From Klebsiella pneumoniae (GTDB lineage Bacteria > Desulfobacterota > Binatia > UBA12015), in assembly GCA_945872365.1 (NCBI GenBank), contig CAMBZJ010000012.1:38501-102500 (forward strand): DNA of 64,000 nucleotides, in the 5' to 3' direction. Shown in pieces: positions 45,519-54,907 of the stretch; within the stretch, counting starts at the first letter, position 1, and each line of letters starts with the position of its first letter. The notes beneath the pieces are model-generated. The model was not told the origin of the DNA. It saw nothing but the letters and a program-made list of their open reading frames with translations, and made no database searches. A program made the translations under genes and the position numbers.

Positions 45519-47404
45519 GCGACGGAACGTCGGCCGCGGTCGAGGATCTGCCACTCGCGGCCGCGCTCGAAGAGAAACTCGCGGCTGTCCCGCCGTCGCC
45601 GGGCGTCTACCTACTGAAGGAGCGGGGCGGTACCATTATCTACGTCGGGAAGGCGAAGAGCCTGCGCGCGCGGGTCTGGAGCTATTTCCGCGGTGGAGAC
45701 GGGCGGAGCCAGGTCAGGTTCCTCGTGCAGCGGGTGCGCGACATCGAGTGCCTGGTCACCCGCAACGAGAAAGAAGCGCTCCTCCTCGAAGACAGCCTCA
45801 TCAAGCAGTTCAAACCCCGCTACAATATCCGACTGAAGGACGACAAGTCCTACGTGAGTGTGAAGATCACGAAGCACGACTGGCCCAGGGTCGTGGTCAC
45901 GCGCCGCATCGTGAAGGATGGTGGTCGATACTTCGGTCCGTTTCACTCGGCAGCGGCGGTGCGGGATACCCTCGACATCATCCGCAAGGTGTTTCCGCTG
46001 CGTACCTGCAGCGATGTCGTGTTTCGCAATCGGAGCCGACCCTGCCTGGAGTACCAGATCAAGCGCTGCCTGGGGCCCTGCGTTCTGCCGGTCGACCGTG
46101 CCGATTACGGCGAGCACCTGCGCGCGGTCGAACTGCTTCTCGAGGGTCGCGATTCCAGTCTCCGGAAGATGCTCGAGGAGCGTATGCGTCGCGCGTCGGC
46201 CGATCTGCGCTACGAGGAGGCGGCGCGACTCCGCGACCAGATCCGTGCGATCGAGAAGAGCAGCGAGAAGCAGCAGGTGCTCTCCCACGGGGGCGGGGAC
46301 CAAGACGTATTCGGCCTCTACCGGGAGGGCGGATTCGTCGAGGCCCAGGTCCTCATCGTCCGGCGTGGTCGACTCGTGGGGCATGAGTCGTTCGAGTGGA
46401 CCGACAGGGAACTGCCCGACGAGGAGATTCTCGGAGCGCTGCTTTCGCAGTTCTATCGCGGAGGGCGCGAGGTCCCCGACATCATCCTTCTCCCGCTCGA
46501 GGTCGACGACGCCCCGACTCGGGAGGAACTGCTTCGCGAACGTCGCGGTCGAGCCGTTCGCATCTCGGTGCCGGTGCGAGGAGGCAAGCGCAGGCTGGTC
46601 GAACTTGCTTGCGCGAATGCGCGGCAGGCGTTCGGGGAGCGACGGGACGCACAGGACCGACTGGTACGGACCGCGGGGGAGTTGCGCGAACGACTCCACC
46701 TCCACGTCGAACCACGTAAGATCGAGTGCGTCGACATCTCGACGTTCCAGGGCGGCGAGACGGTCGGTTCGGTGGTCCGCTTCGAGGACGGTCGTCCCGA
46801 GACTCGGGGGTACCGCCGCTACCGGATTCGCACGGTCGTGGGGACCGACGACTTCGCCAGCATGCGCGAGGTCCTGTCGCGGCGGTTGTCGCGCGGGATT
46901 CGCGACGACGACCTCCCCGACCTTCTCGTGATCGACGGCGGGCGCGGCCAGCTCGGGGTTGCCACCGGCGTCCTCGCCGATCTCGGACTCGGCAATTTGG
47001 ACGTGGTCGGCCTCGCGAAGCTACGGATCGAGCGCGCGCCCCGAGCGGAGGAGATTTCGCGCGTCGAGGAGCGGGTGTTCCTGCGCGGACGTGCGAACCC
47101 GGTCGTATTGGCGCGCAACTCGAACGCGTTGTTTCTGCTTCAGCAGGTCCGTGACGAGGCCCATCGATTCGCCATCGGCTATCACCAGAAGTTACGCGAT
47201 CGGGGGCGTCTCGCATCTTCTCTCGACTTGGTCCCCGGAGTGGGCGCCACCCGCAGGCGGGTCCTGTTGCGGCACTTCGGGAGTCTGGCGCGTCTGCGTG
47301 CCGCCACGGAGGTGGAGATCGCCGCTGCTCCCGGGATCGGGCCGGCGCTCGCGTCCGAGATTCACAGGGTTCTTGGCGGTCCGTCGGGCGAAGCTCGCGA
47401 CTGA
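45515..47404 (+). CDS. uvrC: Excinuclease ABC subunit C
   Basis: A 629-residue nuclease that makes both cuts at a lesion. The GIY-YIG domain opens with [27 protein letters not shown], the UVR domain is [20 protein letters not shown], the RNase H-like C-terminal nuclease holds [10 protein letters not shown] and [11 protein letters not shown], and an HhH pair ends the protein ([19 protein letters not shown]). The ATG overlaps the uvrB stop; an in-frame longer version would lie inside uvrB. A uvrB-uvrC operon is less common than scattered uvr genes. Confidence 0.97.
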   Translation: MSDGTSAAVEDLPLAAALEEKLAAVPPSPGVYLLKERGGTIIYVGKAKSLRARVWSYFRGGDGRSQVRFLVQRVRDIECLVTRNEKEALLLEDSLIKQFKPRYNIRLKDDKSYVSVKITKHDWPRVVVTRRIVKDGGRYFGPFHSAAAVRDTLDIIRKVFPLRTCSDVVFRNRSRPCLEYQIKRCLGPCVLPVDRADYGEHLRAVELLLEGRDSSLRKMLEERMRRASADLRYEEAARLRDQIRAIEKSSEKQQVLSHGGGDQDVFGLYREGGFVEAQVLIVRRGRLVGHESFEWTDRELPDEEILGALLSQFYRGGREVPDIILLPLEVDDAPTREELLRERRGRAVRISVPVRGGKRRLVELACANARQAFGERRDAQDRLVRTAGELRERLHLHVEPRKIECVDISTFQGGETVGSVVRFEDGRPETRGYRRYRIRTVVGTDDFASMREVLSRRLSRGIRDDDLPDLLVIDGGRGQLGVATGVLADLGLGNLDVVGLAKLRIERAPRAEEISRVEERVFLRGRANPVVLARNSNALFLLQQVRDEAHRFAIGYHQKLRDRGRLASSLDLVPGVGATRRRVLLRHFGSLARLRAATEVEIAAAPGIGPALASEIHRVLGGPSGEARD

Positions 47405-47550
47405 GCCGGTGCGAGGCCGGCCGCGTCAGCCGGCAGCGCTTGCTCGTCGGGGGGGGGGCGTGAGCCGAGGCATGCGGGCGTTTAGGCGTCCCCCGACGAT
47501 CGACTTGGCTTCCCGGCCGTCGTTTTGGCGCTGTCGAGAGAGGCCCGTGG

Positions 47551-50136
47551 GTGCGAAGCCCGTCGGGACCGGCGCTGCCTGCGGCGTGGGTGCGCCAATA
47601 TATGCCCGGGACCTTCGGAACGAACGCCCGGCCGCTCTCGACCTTGCGGCCCCTCGCGTGGCGATGGCGTCTGCCGGTCGCAGCGATCGGGTTGCTCGTG
47701 GGCGAACTCGCCATGGGAGTCGGCGGCCGTTGGCCTTGGCGGCTGGTGCTCGCAGTCGCGTGTGCAGGTCCGGCCGTCGTGCTTCGCCACCGGGCACTCG
47801 GGACTGCGGCTGCGATTGCCTCGTTGGCGGCGGTCGTAGGCTTGCTGCGAGTGTTCTGCAGTGGGTCACCGGCGGAACCGCCCACCGGGTCGGCACCGCA
47901 GAGGGTGGTTGCCGACATCCTCGAGGCGCGGCTTCGCGAGGGCTTTGGGGGACGGCGCGGCGTCGCATTGACTCTGCGGATCGTCGAGGTGGTGGAAGGT
48001 CGCGGCTCCCTGAGGGAAGGGGATCGCGCTCTCCTCCGAGTTTGGCGGGTGGATGCGCCATGGGAGTCCGGGCTCCGGGTTCTGGTCCGACTCGATCCGC
48101 GCCGGCCTCGCGGAACCTGCAATGGAGGAGGGGACTCCCTGGCCGAATGGGGGCGCCGCTCCGGGGTCGACTGGATCGCCGACGCCGCCGACGACCGCTC
48201 GATCGAGGTTGCGGGTCGTATCGGGGGTATTCGGATCGGGCTCGCGCGCGCACGGGAGAGGATCGCGAGAACGATCGACGAGGCGGTCGATGGGGCGACG
48301 GCCCCGATCCTGCGCGCAATCGTGGTCGGGGAGACGCGCGGGCTCGATCCGGCCTTGCGCGAGGCCTATTCGCGGACCGGAACGACCCATGTGCTCTCCG
48401 TGTCGGGACTTCACGTGGCGATCGTTGCGGCGGCGGCCGGTTGGCTCTGCCGGCTCCTCTTCGGCTCTTCCCTCTGGCTTGCGATTCGGGTGGTCCCGGC
48501 CCGCCTGGTCGCGCCATTGGCCCTGGTCCCGGCTGTCGCATACGCGCTGCTCGCAGGTGCAGCGGTGCCGACGATTCGCTCGATGGCGACCTGCGCCGCT
48601 TTCCTTCTCTCCGTCTCCTTCGCCCGTCGGGCCAACGCCGGTACGGCGATGGCGGCGGGCGCCCTCTGGATCGGGCTTCTCGATCCGGAGGCGTGCCGGG
48701 AGCCATCGTTTCAACTTTCATTCGGGGCCGTGCTGGCCATCGGCCATGGCATCCGCGCCCTGGAACGGACGCGTCTTCGCCGTTGGCTGGTGGCCTCGCC
48801 GCGCGCGTCCCGCGGGCATCGCGCCATTTCCCTCGTCGTCTCGGCGCTGGCCGTCTCGGCGACCGCAGCGCTGGGGACGGCACCGATCACCGCGGCCCAT
48901 TTCGGGACCATCTCGGCCGCAGGGGTGATCGCGAACCTGGTCGTCATTCCCCTTGTCGGTTGGATCGCCCTTCTCGCGGGGCTCACCGGGGCGAGTTTGG
49001 TCCCGGTATCGGAAGGAGCGGCGCACGCGGCGTTTGCGGCCGGGGCCCGCGTTATCGCAATCGCCAATCGGGTTGTCCTGGCCGTGGCAAGCCTTCCGGG
49101 CTCGGCCTTCGCCGTCCGACCGCCCTCGCCGGGGGAGGCGGCTTGCTGGGTCCTTCTGCTGGCGGCCTGTGTCGTCGCGCGTCGCGCGGCGCGGGTCGGA
49201 TTGCTCGTCGTCGGGCTTTCAGGAGTGGTGCTGTCGCGCGTATGGTCAGTGGGGCCGGCGATCGACGGAAATCTCCGCATCTCCTTCCTCGACGTGGGCC
49301 AGGGAGATTCGACTCTGCTCGAACAAGCCGGCGAGGTTTGGCTCGTGGACGGGGGCGGAGGCTCCGGCGACTCGAACTCCGGCGAGCGGATCCTCGTGCC
49401 CGCATTACGGAGGCGGGGCATCGGCGGGCTCGCCGCAGTCGCGTTGACCCATCCGCAACTCGACCACTACGGGGGGCTCGCTTCGGTGGTCGAGCGGATC
49501 CGGCCTCGGGAGTTCTGGTCGACCGGTGCGGTCTCGCCTTCGGCCGCGTTCACGGTTCTTCAGTTCGCTCTCGACGAGGGGGCGGTGGTACGTCGGAGCC
49601 TGCACAGCGGTGTGTTCCTGCCTCCGCAGAGTTGGGGTGCGAGCAGCGTCGAAGTGCTCGGGCCGAGCCCGCAACGGGCGGGTGCGCCCACGAACGACGG
49701 GTCGCTCGTCCTGCGATGGGTTCATGGCGCAACCTCCCTGTTGCTTGCGGGGGACGTCGAGGCATCGGGTGAGCGCGACTTGCTCGCCCGGGGCGGCCTG
49801 CCGTCCGTGCTCGCCCGCGCCCCGCACCATGGAAGCCGCACATCGAGCCAGGCGGCGTTCGTCGAGGAGTTGCGCGCGGCGCTGGTCGTGGCGGGCGTGG
49901 GCGCCCGCAATCGATTCGACCTCCCCTCGAAGGAGATTCCCCCTCGCTATGGAGACGTTGGCGCACTCTGGCTCGACACGGCGTCGGTGGGCGAGGTCGT
50001 CGCCGAGAGCGACGGGCAACTCGTCGCGATCGAGACCTGCCGCAGCGAGACGAACGAAGCGGATGGTCAGTCGCCCGGCTTCGAATCGTCGCCGGGCCCG
50101 TCTGGCGACGATGCTCCCTCTTCGCGTGCGCGGTGA
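47551..50136 (+). CDS. comEC: ComEC/Rec2 DNA-uptake channel
   Basis: An 861-residue membrane protein. The N-terminal half has hydrophobic helices and a ComEC N-terminal OB-like domain; the central ComEC channel domain shows the hallmark GTTHVLSVSGLHVAIV. The C-terminal beta-lactamase-like domain has LDVGQGDSTLL and the metal motif THPQLDHYGGL, where the second position of the usual HxHxDH pattern is Gln. Start GTG at 47551 has AGAGG 7 nt upstream; ATG at 47602 is an alternative. Its final 70 nt overlap the convergent CoA-hydrolase gene. Natural competence cannot be claimed from this gene alone. Confidence 0.93.
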   Translation: MRSPSGPALPAAWVRQYMPGTFGTNARPLSTLRPLAWRWRLPVAAIGLLVGELAMGVGGRWPWRLVLAVACAGPAVVLRHRALGTAAAIASLAAVVGLLRVFCSGSPAEPPTGSAPQRVVADILEARLREGFGGRRGVALTLRIVEVVEGRGSLREGDRALLRVWRVDAPWESGLRVLVRLDPRRPRGTCNGGGDSLAEWGRRSGVDWIADAADDRSIEVAGRIGGIRIGLARARERIARTIDEAVDGATAPILRAIVVGETRGLDPALREAYSRTGTTHVLSVSGLHVAIVAAAAGWLCRLLFGSSLWLAIRVVPARLVAPLALVPAVAYALLAGAAVPTIRSMATCAAFLLSVSFARRANAGTAMAAGALWIGLLDPEACREPSFQLSFGAVLAIGHGIRALERTRLRRWLVASPRASRGHRAISLVVSALAVSATAALGTAPITAAHFGTISAAGVIANLVVIPLVGWIALLAGLTGASLVPVSEGAAHAAFAAGARVIAIANRVVLAVASLPGSAFAVRPPSPGEAACWVLLLAACVVARRAARVGLLVVGLSGVVLSRVWSVGPAIDGNLRISFLDVGQGDSTLLEQAGEVWLVDGGGGSGDSNSGERILVPALRRRGIGGLAAVALTHPQLDHYGGLASVVERIRPREFWSTGAVSPSAAFTVLQFALDEGAVVRRSLHSGVFLPPQSWGASSVEVLGPSPQRAGAPTNDGSLVLRWVHGATSLLLAGDVEASGERDLLARGGLPSVLARAPHHGSRTSSQAAFVEELRAALVVAGVGARNRFDLPSKEIPPRYGDVGALWLDTASVGEVVAESDGQLVAIETCRSETNEADGQSPGFESSPGPSGDDAPSSRAR

Positions 50137-52016
50137 CTGCGTGGCATCTCGGCAAACCGGAACGAGACGTCGCAGATGCCGTCGCTGATCCTGGTCGTGA
50201 GCGGGGAGCACCACTTCTGGAAGACCCGCAGCATCCGGGAGTTGCGGGCGAGCACCTGGGCCGTGAAGCCGTCGATATTGCGAGCCGCAGCAAAGCGGAT
50301 GAGCTTTCGCAGGAGCCTGCTCCCGATGCCCTGGTTCTGGAAGTCATCGTGGATCGTGAACGCGCACTCGGCGAAATTCGTCGTGCGATCGAGGTCGTAA
50401 CGACCCACGCCGATCAGGACGTCCTCGTCCCCCGGCGCCGTGTCCTCGGTGCGCGGAAGGAATGCTCCGATCGCCATACGCTCCTCGTAGTCGACCGAGA
50501 CGAAGTGCTGGATCTGGCGAGCGGAGAGGTGTTTGAGTGGGGTTCCGTACCGCAGGTAGACGGTTTCGTCCGAGTGGGAGTAGAAGAAGTCGCGCAGGGC
50601 TCGTTCGTCGGTCGGGCGAAGAGGTCGATAAACGACGGTGCGCCCGTCGCGGAGGCGCTCCGTCGTCGCGACGTGGGCCGGGTAGAGCGTCGCCCCCGCG
50701 GGGAGGTCGACCTGCGTCGGTGCAACGAAGTGTCTGGCCCGGGCGGCGGCGACCAGTTCTCCGCGGAAGTCCGGGTGGGCGATGGAACTGAGTGCCAGGG
50801 CGCGCTCGCGGACCGTACGCCCGTAGAGGTTCGCGATTCCGTACTCCGTCACGACGTAGTGGACATCGCCGCGGGAGGTGACGATCCCCGCTCCTTCACT
50901 GAGAACCGGGACGATCCGGGACACCGTCCCGTGCTTCGCCGTCGAGCGCAACGCGATGATCGGACGTCCCCCGCGGGAGCGGCTCGCCCCGCGTATGAAG
51001 TCCACCTGGCCCCCGATGCCGGAGAAGAAGCGTTGGCCGATCGAGTCCGCGCAGACCTGGCCGGTCAGGTCGATCTCGAGCGCCGAGTTGATCGCGACCA
51101 TCCGGTCGTGCCGGGCGATGACGAAGGGGTCGTTCACGTAGTCTACGCCGCGGAACTCGAACAGCGGGTTGTCGTGCACGTAGTCGTAGAGTCGGCGACT
51201 GCCCATACAGAACGAGGTCACGACCTTGCCGCGGCCATGGGTCTTCTTCGCGCCCGTCACCGTGCCCGACTCGATCAGGTCGATCACGCCGTCGGAGAAC
51301 ATCTCGGTATGGATTCCGAGGTCGCGCTTGCCCACCAGCAGGGGGGCGAGCGCCTGTGGAATCTCGCCGATCCCGAGTTGGATGGTCGCCTCGTCGGGGA
51401 CAAGGCGCGCTAGGTTCACTGCGATCTCCCGACAGGCCTCGTCGGGTGTCGTGACGGGCAACTCGAGCAGGGGGGTGGTGACCTCGACGAACGCATCGAT
51501 GTCACGCACGTGCACGAAACCGTCTCCGTGCGTGCGCGGCATCGCCGGATTGATCTCCGCGATCACCAAGTCGGCGTTCTCGACGGCACTCCGCACGACG
51601 TCGACCGAAATTCCCAGACTCACCCAGCCTGCCGCGTCGGGCGGAGAGGTCTGGATCAGGGCGACGTCTACTGGCAGGCGGCCCGAACGGAACAGGCCCG
51701 GGATCTCGGAGAGGAAGACCGGCGTGTAGTCCGCGTTGCCCGCCTGAACCGCCTCCCTGACGTTCGCGCCGATGAAGAGCGCGTTGTGCCGGAAGCGACT
51801 CGGAAACCGGGGGTCGGCATACGGTGCCACTCCGAGCGTCAGGATGTGCAGGATCTCGACGTCGTTCTCGTCGGGGCGTGCCGAGAGGGTCGCGACCAGC
51901 GTCTGCGGTTCGGCGCACCCGGACGCGATGAAGACGTGGTCTCCCGACCTCACGAGGCCGACCGCCGCCTCGGCAGTCATCGTCTTACGGGCGGCTTCCG
52001 CTTTCCAGTCGGTCAT
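50067..52016 (-). CDS. Acetyl-CoA hydrolase/transferase fused to GNAT acetyltransferase
   Basis: A 649-residue protein. Residues about 1-440 are a class I CoA-transferase/acetyl-CoA hydrolase (Glu in HTEMFSDGVIDL, GGQVDFIRGA, and YVVTEYGIANLYGRTVRERA). From about residue 450 a GNAT domain follows (YRPLRPTDERALRDFFY, then acetyl-CoA loop FQNQGIGSRLLRKLI). The fusion itself is a known architecture. It could link acyl-CoA metabolism to protein or small-molecule acetylation, though its partner is not known. It is convergent with comEC, overlapping by 70 nt. Confidence 0.92.
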   Translation of the reverse strand: MTDWKAEAARKTMTAEAAVGLVRSGDHVFIASGCAEPQTLVATLSARPDENDVEILHILTLGVAPYADPRFPSRFRHNALFIGANVREAVQAGNADYTPVFLSEIPGLFRSGRLPVDVALIQTSPPDAAGWVSLGISVDVVRSAVENADLVIAEINPAMPRTHGDGFVHVRDIDAFVEVTTPLLELPVTTPDEACREIAVNLARLVPDEATIQLGIGEIPQALAPLLVGKRDLGIHTEMFSDGVIDLIESGTVTGAKKTHGRGKVVTSFCMGSRRLYDYVHDNPLFEFRGVDYVNDPFVIARHDRMVAINSALEIDLTGQVCADSIGQRFFSGIGGQVDFIRGASRSRGGRPIIALRSTAKHGTVSRIVPVLSEGAGIVTSRGDVHYVVTEYGIANLYGRTVRERALALSSIAHPDFRGELVAAARARHFVAPTQVDLPAGATLYPAHVATTERLRDGRTVVYRPLRPTDERALRDFFYSHSDETVYLRYGTPLKHLSARQIQHFVSVDYEERMAIGAFLPRTEDTAPGDEDVLIGVGRYDLDRTTNFAECAFTIHDDFQNQGIGSRLLRKLIRFAAARNIDGFTAQVLARNSRMLRVFQKWCSPLTTRISDGICDVSFRFAEMPRSHRAREEGASSPDGPGDDSKPGD

Positions 52017-52102
52017 CCGACGACCTTAGTGTCTGCCGGAGAGCCGCGTCATCACCCGAATCGCGTTGCCCAGGCTGCGGCCGTCACCGGGCGAAGCGGT
52101 GG

Positions 52103-52285
52103 TCAGTGCTTGTGATCGATCTTGCGACCATAGGTAACTTCGCCCTTGTCGATGCGCAGGGAGAAGCCGCAGCCCGGATTCGTGCATACCCAGGCCTTGA
52201 ACATGACGGTCGCGCCCTCCTGACCATAGTCGGAAAGCGGAATCAGCACCCCGTCGTGGCACTTCTGGCACTTCGGCAACTCCAT
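52103..52285 (-). CDS. Small zinc-ribbon protein
   Basis: A 60-residue protein with two cysteine pairs (CQKCHDG, then CTNPGCGF), typical of a zinc ribbon. It ends in a short basic His tail (KIDHKH). The ATG at 52285 is preceded by AGGAGG at 7-nt spacing, one of the best ribosome sites in the window; a GTG one codon upstream is possible. It sits alone between the acetyl-CoA hydrolase and RNase E/G genes. Function unknown. Confidence 0.7.
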   Translation of the reverse strand: MELPKCQKCHDGVLIPLSDYGQEGATVMFKAWVCTNPGCGFSLRIDKGEVTYGRKIDHKH

Positions 52286-52382
52286 CACACCACCTCCTCG
52301 GGGCAGGCACCGCCGCGGGTGGTATGGCCTACGTCCGGCGCGAAATCAAGGCAAGGGCGGACGGCGGCCACGCGAGTGCGGG

Positions 52383-54389
52383 TCAGGACTCGCTCTCCGA
52401 TCCGATCACAGTGTCGCCAGCCCTGTCGTCGGTGGCTGCGCTCGCAGCGTCGCCTTGTTTCGGCGCAGCAGGCCTGGCTCCGGGGGCGCTTTCGAGAATG
52501 TGGATCTCGCTATGGCCTCTGCCTAGGCGTTCGTCCGCCTCGATTTCGAGTCGGACGCCGAGCCGGTCCTGAAATTCCTGCCGGCCGGGGGCCAGCGGCC
52601 CGAGCAGTGCGCGGGCGACTTCGCCCGGCAGGCGCAACCGCAGGGACTTCGCCTCGGGAGACGTGGCGAGAGCCCGTCGGACGGCGCGGAGGGCATCGGC
52701 CGCGAGCGCCTCGACGGCCCGCAAGCGTCCGTCGCCATGGCAGGTCGGGCAGGGAGCCGTCAGCAGATGGCGCAGGTTGTCGCGCGTGCGCTTGCGCGTC
52801 ATCTGCACGAGTCCGAGTTCGGAGATCCGGAGGATGTTGGTGCGCGCCTTGTCCAGCTTCACGGCTTCGGCAAGCACCTCGCTCACCTTCTTGCGGTTTG
52901 CAGCCTTCTCCATGTCGATGAAGTCGATGATGATGATGCCACCGATGTTGCGCAATCGCAGTTGGTCGAGGGCGACGCGAGCAGCTTCGAGATTCGTCTT
53001 GAGGACCGTTTCCTCGTGGGTCTTCTTGCCCACGAAGCGTCCCGTATTGACGTCGATCGTCGTGAGTGCCTCGGTCTGGTCGAACACCAGGTAGCCACCT
53101 GATTTCAGCCAGACGCGGCGCTCGAGCGCCCGGTGGACCTGGTTCTCGATCGCGAAGTGGTCGAAGATCGGTTCGGCTTCGGTGTAGTGTTCGACGCGGG
53201 ACTTGAGCCGGGGTTGCAGGACGCTGTCGACGAAATCGACGATCCGATCGCGGTCTGCCTGACGATCGACGACTACCTGCGTCACGTCGGTGGAGAATAG
53301 GTCGCGGACCGCACGCAGGACCATGTCGAGGTCCTCGTGCAGGAGCGCGGGTGCCGCGGCTACGTTGTTCTTCTTCACGATGCCTGTCCAGAGCTTCGAC
53401 AGAAAGCGCATATCGGCGAGGATCTCGCGCTTGCTCACGCCCTCGCAGACCGTGCGCACGATGAAGCCGCCCGTCGTCTTGCCGCGGCCGGCCGAGACGA
53501 TGTCACGCAGGCGCGCGCGCTCCTTCTCGTCCTCGATGCGGCGCGAGACACCGATGTGGTCGGTCGTCGGCATGTAGACGACGTAGCGGCCGGGAAGGGA
53601 GATGTGGGAGGTGATTCGTGCGCCCTTCGTGCCGATGGGCTCCTTGGACACCTGGACGAGGATCTCTTGGCCCTTGGCGAGCAGGTCCTCGATCGCCGGC
53701 AGGGGCGGGCGTGGGGGCTGGGATTCGTCCCCGTTCGCATCTTCGCCCACGGGCGTGTCGGCGGCGTCCGGGGCCGCGGTGGCTTCGTCGGCTTCCGCGG
53801 ACGGGGAAGCCAGCGCGCGCGAGCGACGGCCGCGCCGACGGCCAGCCGGGCGCGAGGCAGTTGCGGCCGCTTCGTCGGCCTCCGGCGGACTCGCGTTGTC
53901 CTGCGTGCCGCCGTCCTCGGTCGCTGAGGGTTCGGTCGAGTGCGGGGCGTCCGGTTCCATGTCGTGCCGGTCATTCGGCCCGGCCACGTCGGCTGGCTCG
54001 GCGGTCCCTTCGATCTCCAGTTCGGTCCGGGAAATGATCGGCTCGGGCCCCTCCTCGATTTCGTCCGCATAGGCTGCAAGCGAGGGTTCGATGCCGAGTT
54101 CCTGCTCGAGGTCCTCGCCCGAATCGGGAACCGGCGGCTCTCCGGAGGTCATCTCCCCGGGGCTCGTCCAGAAGTCGGACACGTGCATGAAGCCGGCCTT
54201 CTCCAGGCCGAGATCGACGAAGGCGGCTTGCATCCCGGGGAGGACGCGCAGCACCCGGCCGCGGTAGATGTTTCCTGCGATCGAGGAATCGCCGCGACTC
54301 TGGACGTGGAGTTCCGCGAGCTTGGTGTCCTCGACCAGTGCGATCCGAGTCTCGAACTCGGCCGCGTTGATGATGATACGCTTTTCCAC
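52383..54389 (-). CDS. rne: RNase E/G family ribonuclease with large S1 insertion
   Basis: A 668-residue endoribonuclease. The S1 domain (residues 36-260) is split by an insert of about 150 residues (roughly 74-231), mostly acidic with a basic patch (RPAGRRRGRRSRA). The 5'-end sensor keeps IVRT, the DNase I-like catalytic Asp residues are in TTIDVNTG and IIIDFIDM, and the zinc link is CPTCHGDG. There is no long RNase E C-terminal scaffold: only about 100 residues follow. It processes rRNA and degrades mRNA. Start is GTG at 54389, just after a hairpin. Confidence 0.93.
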   Translation of the reverse strand: MEKRIIINAAEFETRIALVEDTKLAELHVQSRGDSSIAGNIYRGRVLRVLPGMQAAFVDLGLEKAGFMHVSDFWTSPGEMTSGEPPVPDSGEDLEQELGIEPSLAAYADEIEEGPEPIISRTELEIEGTAEPADVAGPNDRHDMEPDAPHSTEPSATEDGGTQDNASPPEADEAAATASRPAGRRRGRRSRALASPSAEADEATAAPDAADTPVGEDANGDESQPPRPPLPAIEDLLAKGQEILVQVSKEPIGTKGARITSHISLPGRYVVYMPTTDHIGVSRRIEDEKERARLRDIVSAGRGKTTGGFIVRTVCEGVSKREILADMRFLSKLWTGIVKKNNVAAAPALLHEDLDMVLRAVRDLFSTDVTQVVVDRQADRDRIVDFVDSVLQPRLKSRVEHYTEAEPIFDHFAIENQVHRALERRVWLKSGGYLVFDQTEALTTIDVNTGRFVGKKTHEETVLKTNLEAARVALDQLRLRNIGGIIIIDFIDMEKAANRKKVSEVLAEAVKLDKARTNILRISELGLVQMTRKRTRDNLRHLLTAPCPTCHGDGRLRAVEALAADALRAVRRALATSPEAKSLRLRLPGEVARALLGPLAPGRQEFQDRLGVRLEIEADERLGRGHSEIHILESAPGARPAAPKQGDAASAATDDRAGDTVIGSESES

Positions 54390-54907
54390 GTCGCAGGGGC
54401 CGGTCCTACCGGCCGAGAGCGACCCGGGTCGGCGGGATGCCTAGCCGCGATCCCCGGCGGGGCGACCGATTTCTCAGACTATCGCAGGGCCTCTCGGGGG
54501 GCAACCGGGTCGTTCGCGGTTTCCACCAGGGCCGGACCTCTGGCGGAGTCGACCCGGCCGGGTCGCTCGGGCTCGCGGGTCGGGCGGACGCTGGGTCCCC
54601 GGGCCATTGCCATGATCGGGCGAAAGCTCGAGCAGCGAGTCCCCCCGGGCATCGGCCGAAGTCCGTGCCCGCGGCGCTACGACCGCTTTGCGAACCACAG
54701 CGGGAACTACCTCTGTCGCGTGCCGGAGATGAGGCCTGAGGCCGGTGCGAAGGGGCCGCTCGCCGACTTCGTTCGCAGGAGCTGTCGATCGCACCGATAC
54801 CCAAGGGGTTGTGGTCGGTCTTGACTCCAGACGCAGTAGATGGGAGTACGGCGCCCTCGGACAGGGATCGCGATGCCCGCGCTGCGGGGTCGAGGAGGAG
54901 GCTGGGA
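54390..54907. other. 518-bp gap between rne and smc
   Basis: The genes on either side are divergent (rne minus, smc plus), so promoters for both are expected here. I see a 5'-leader hairpin for rne (listed separately) and the strong smc ribosome site just before 54908. An unassigned 70-codon frame (54612-54824, plus) has a GNYLC block but no family fit. The rest is GC-rich with no RNA gene that I can recognise. Confidence 0.4.
54398..54414 (-). promoter_or_regulatory. Hairpin in the rne leader
   Basis: A perfect 7-bp stem with a 3-nt loop (GGCCGGT, AGG, ACCGGCC on the minus strand) ends only 8 nt before the GTG start of the RNase E/G gene. No normal Shine-Dalgarno lies between it and the start. 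RNase E genes in other bacteria are autoregulated through structured 5' leaders; this could be a counterpart, which is inference. Confidence 0.4.

Noticed and set aside
46959..49772. A 937-codon plus-strand frame across uvrC and comEC
   Set aside because: It overlaps two well-supported genes in another frame, is full of Arg/Gly/Pro and shows no domain.
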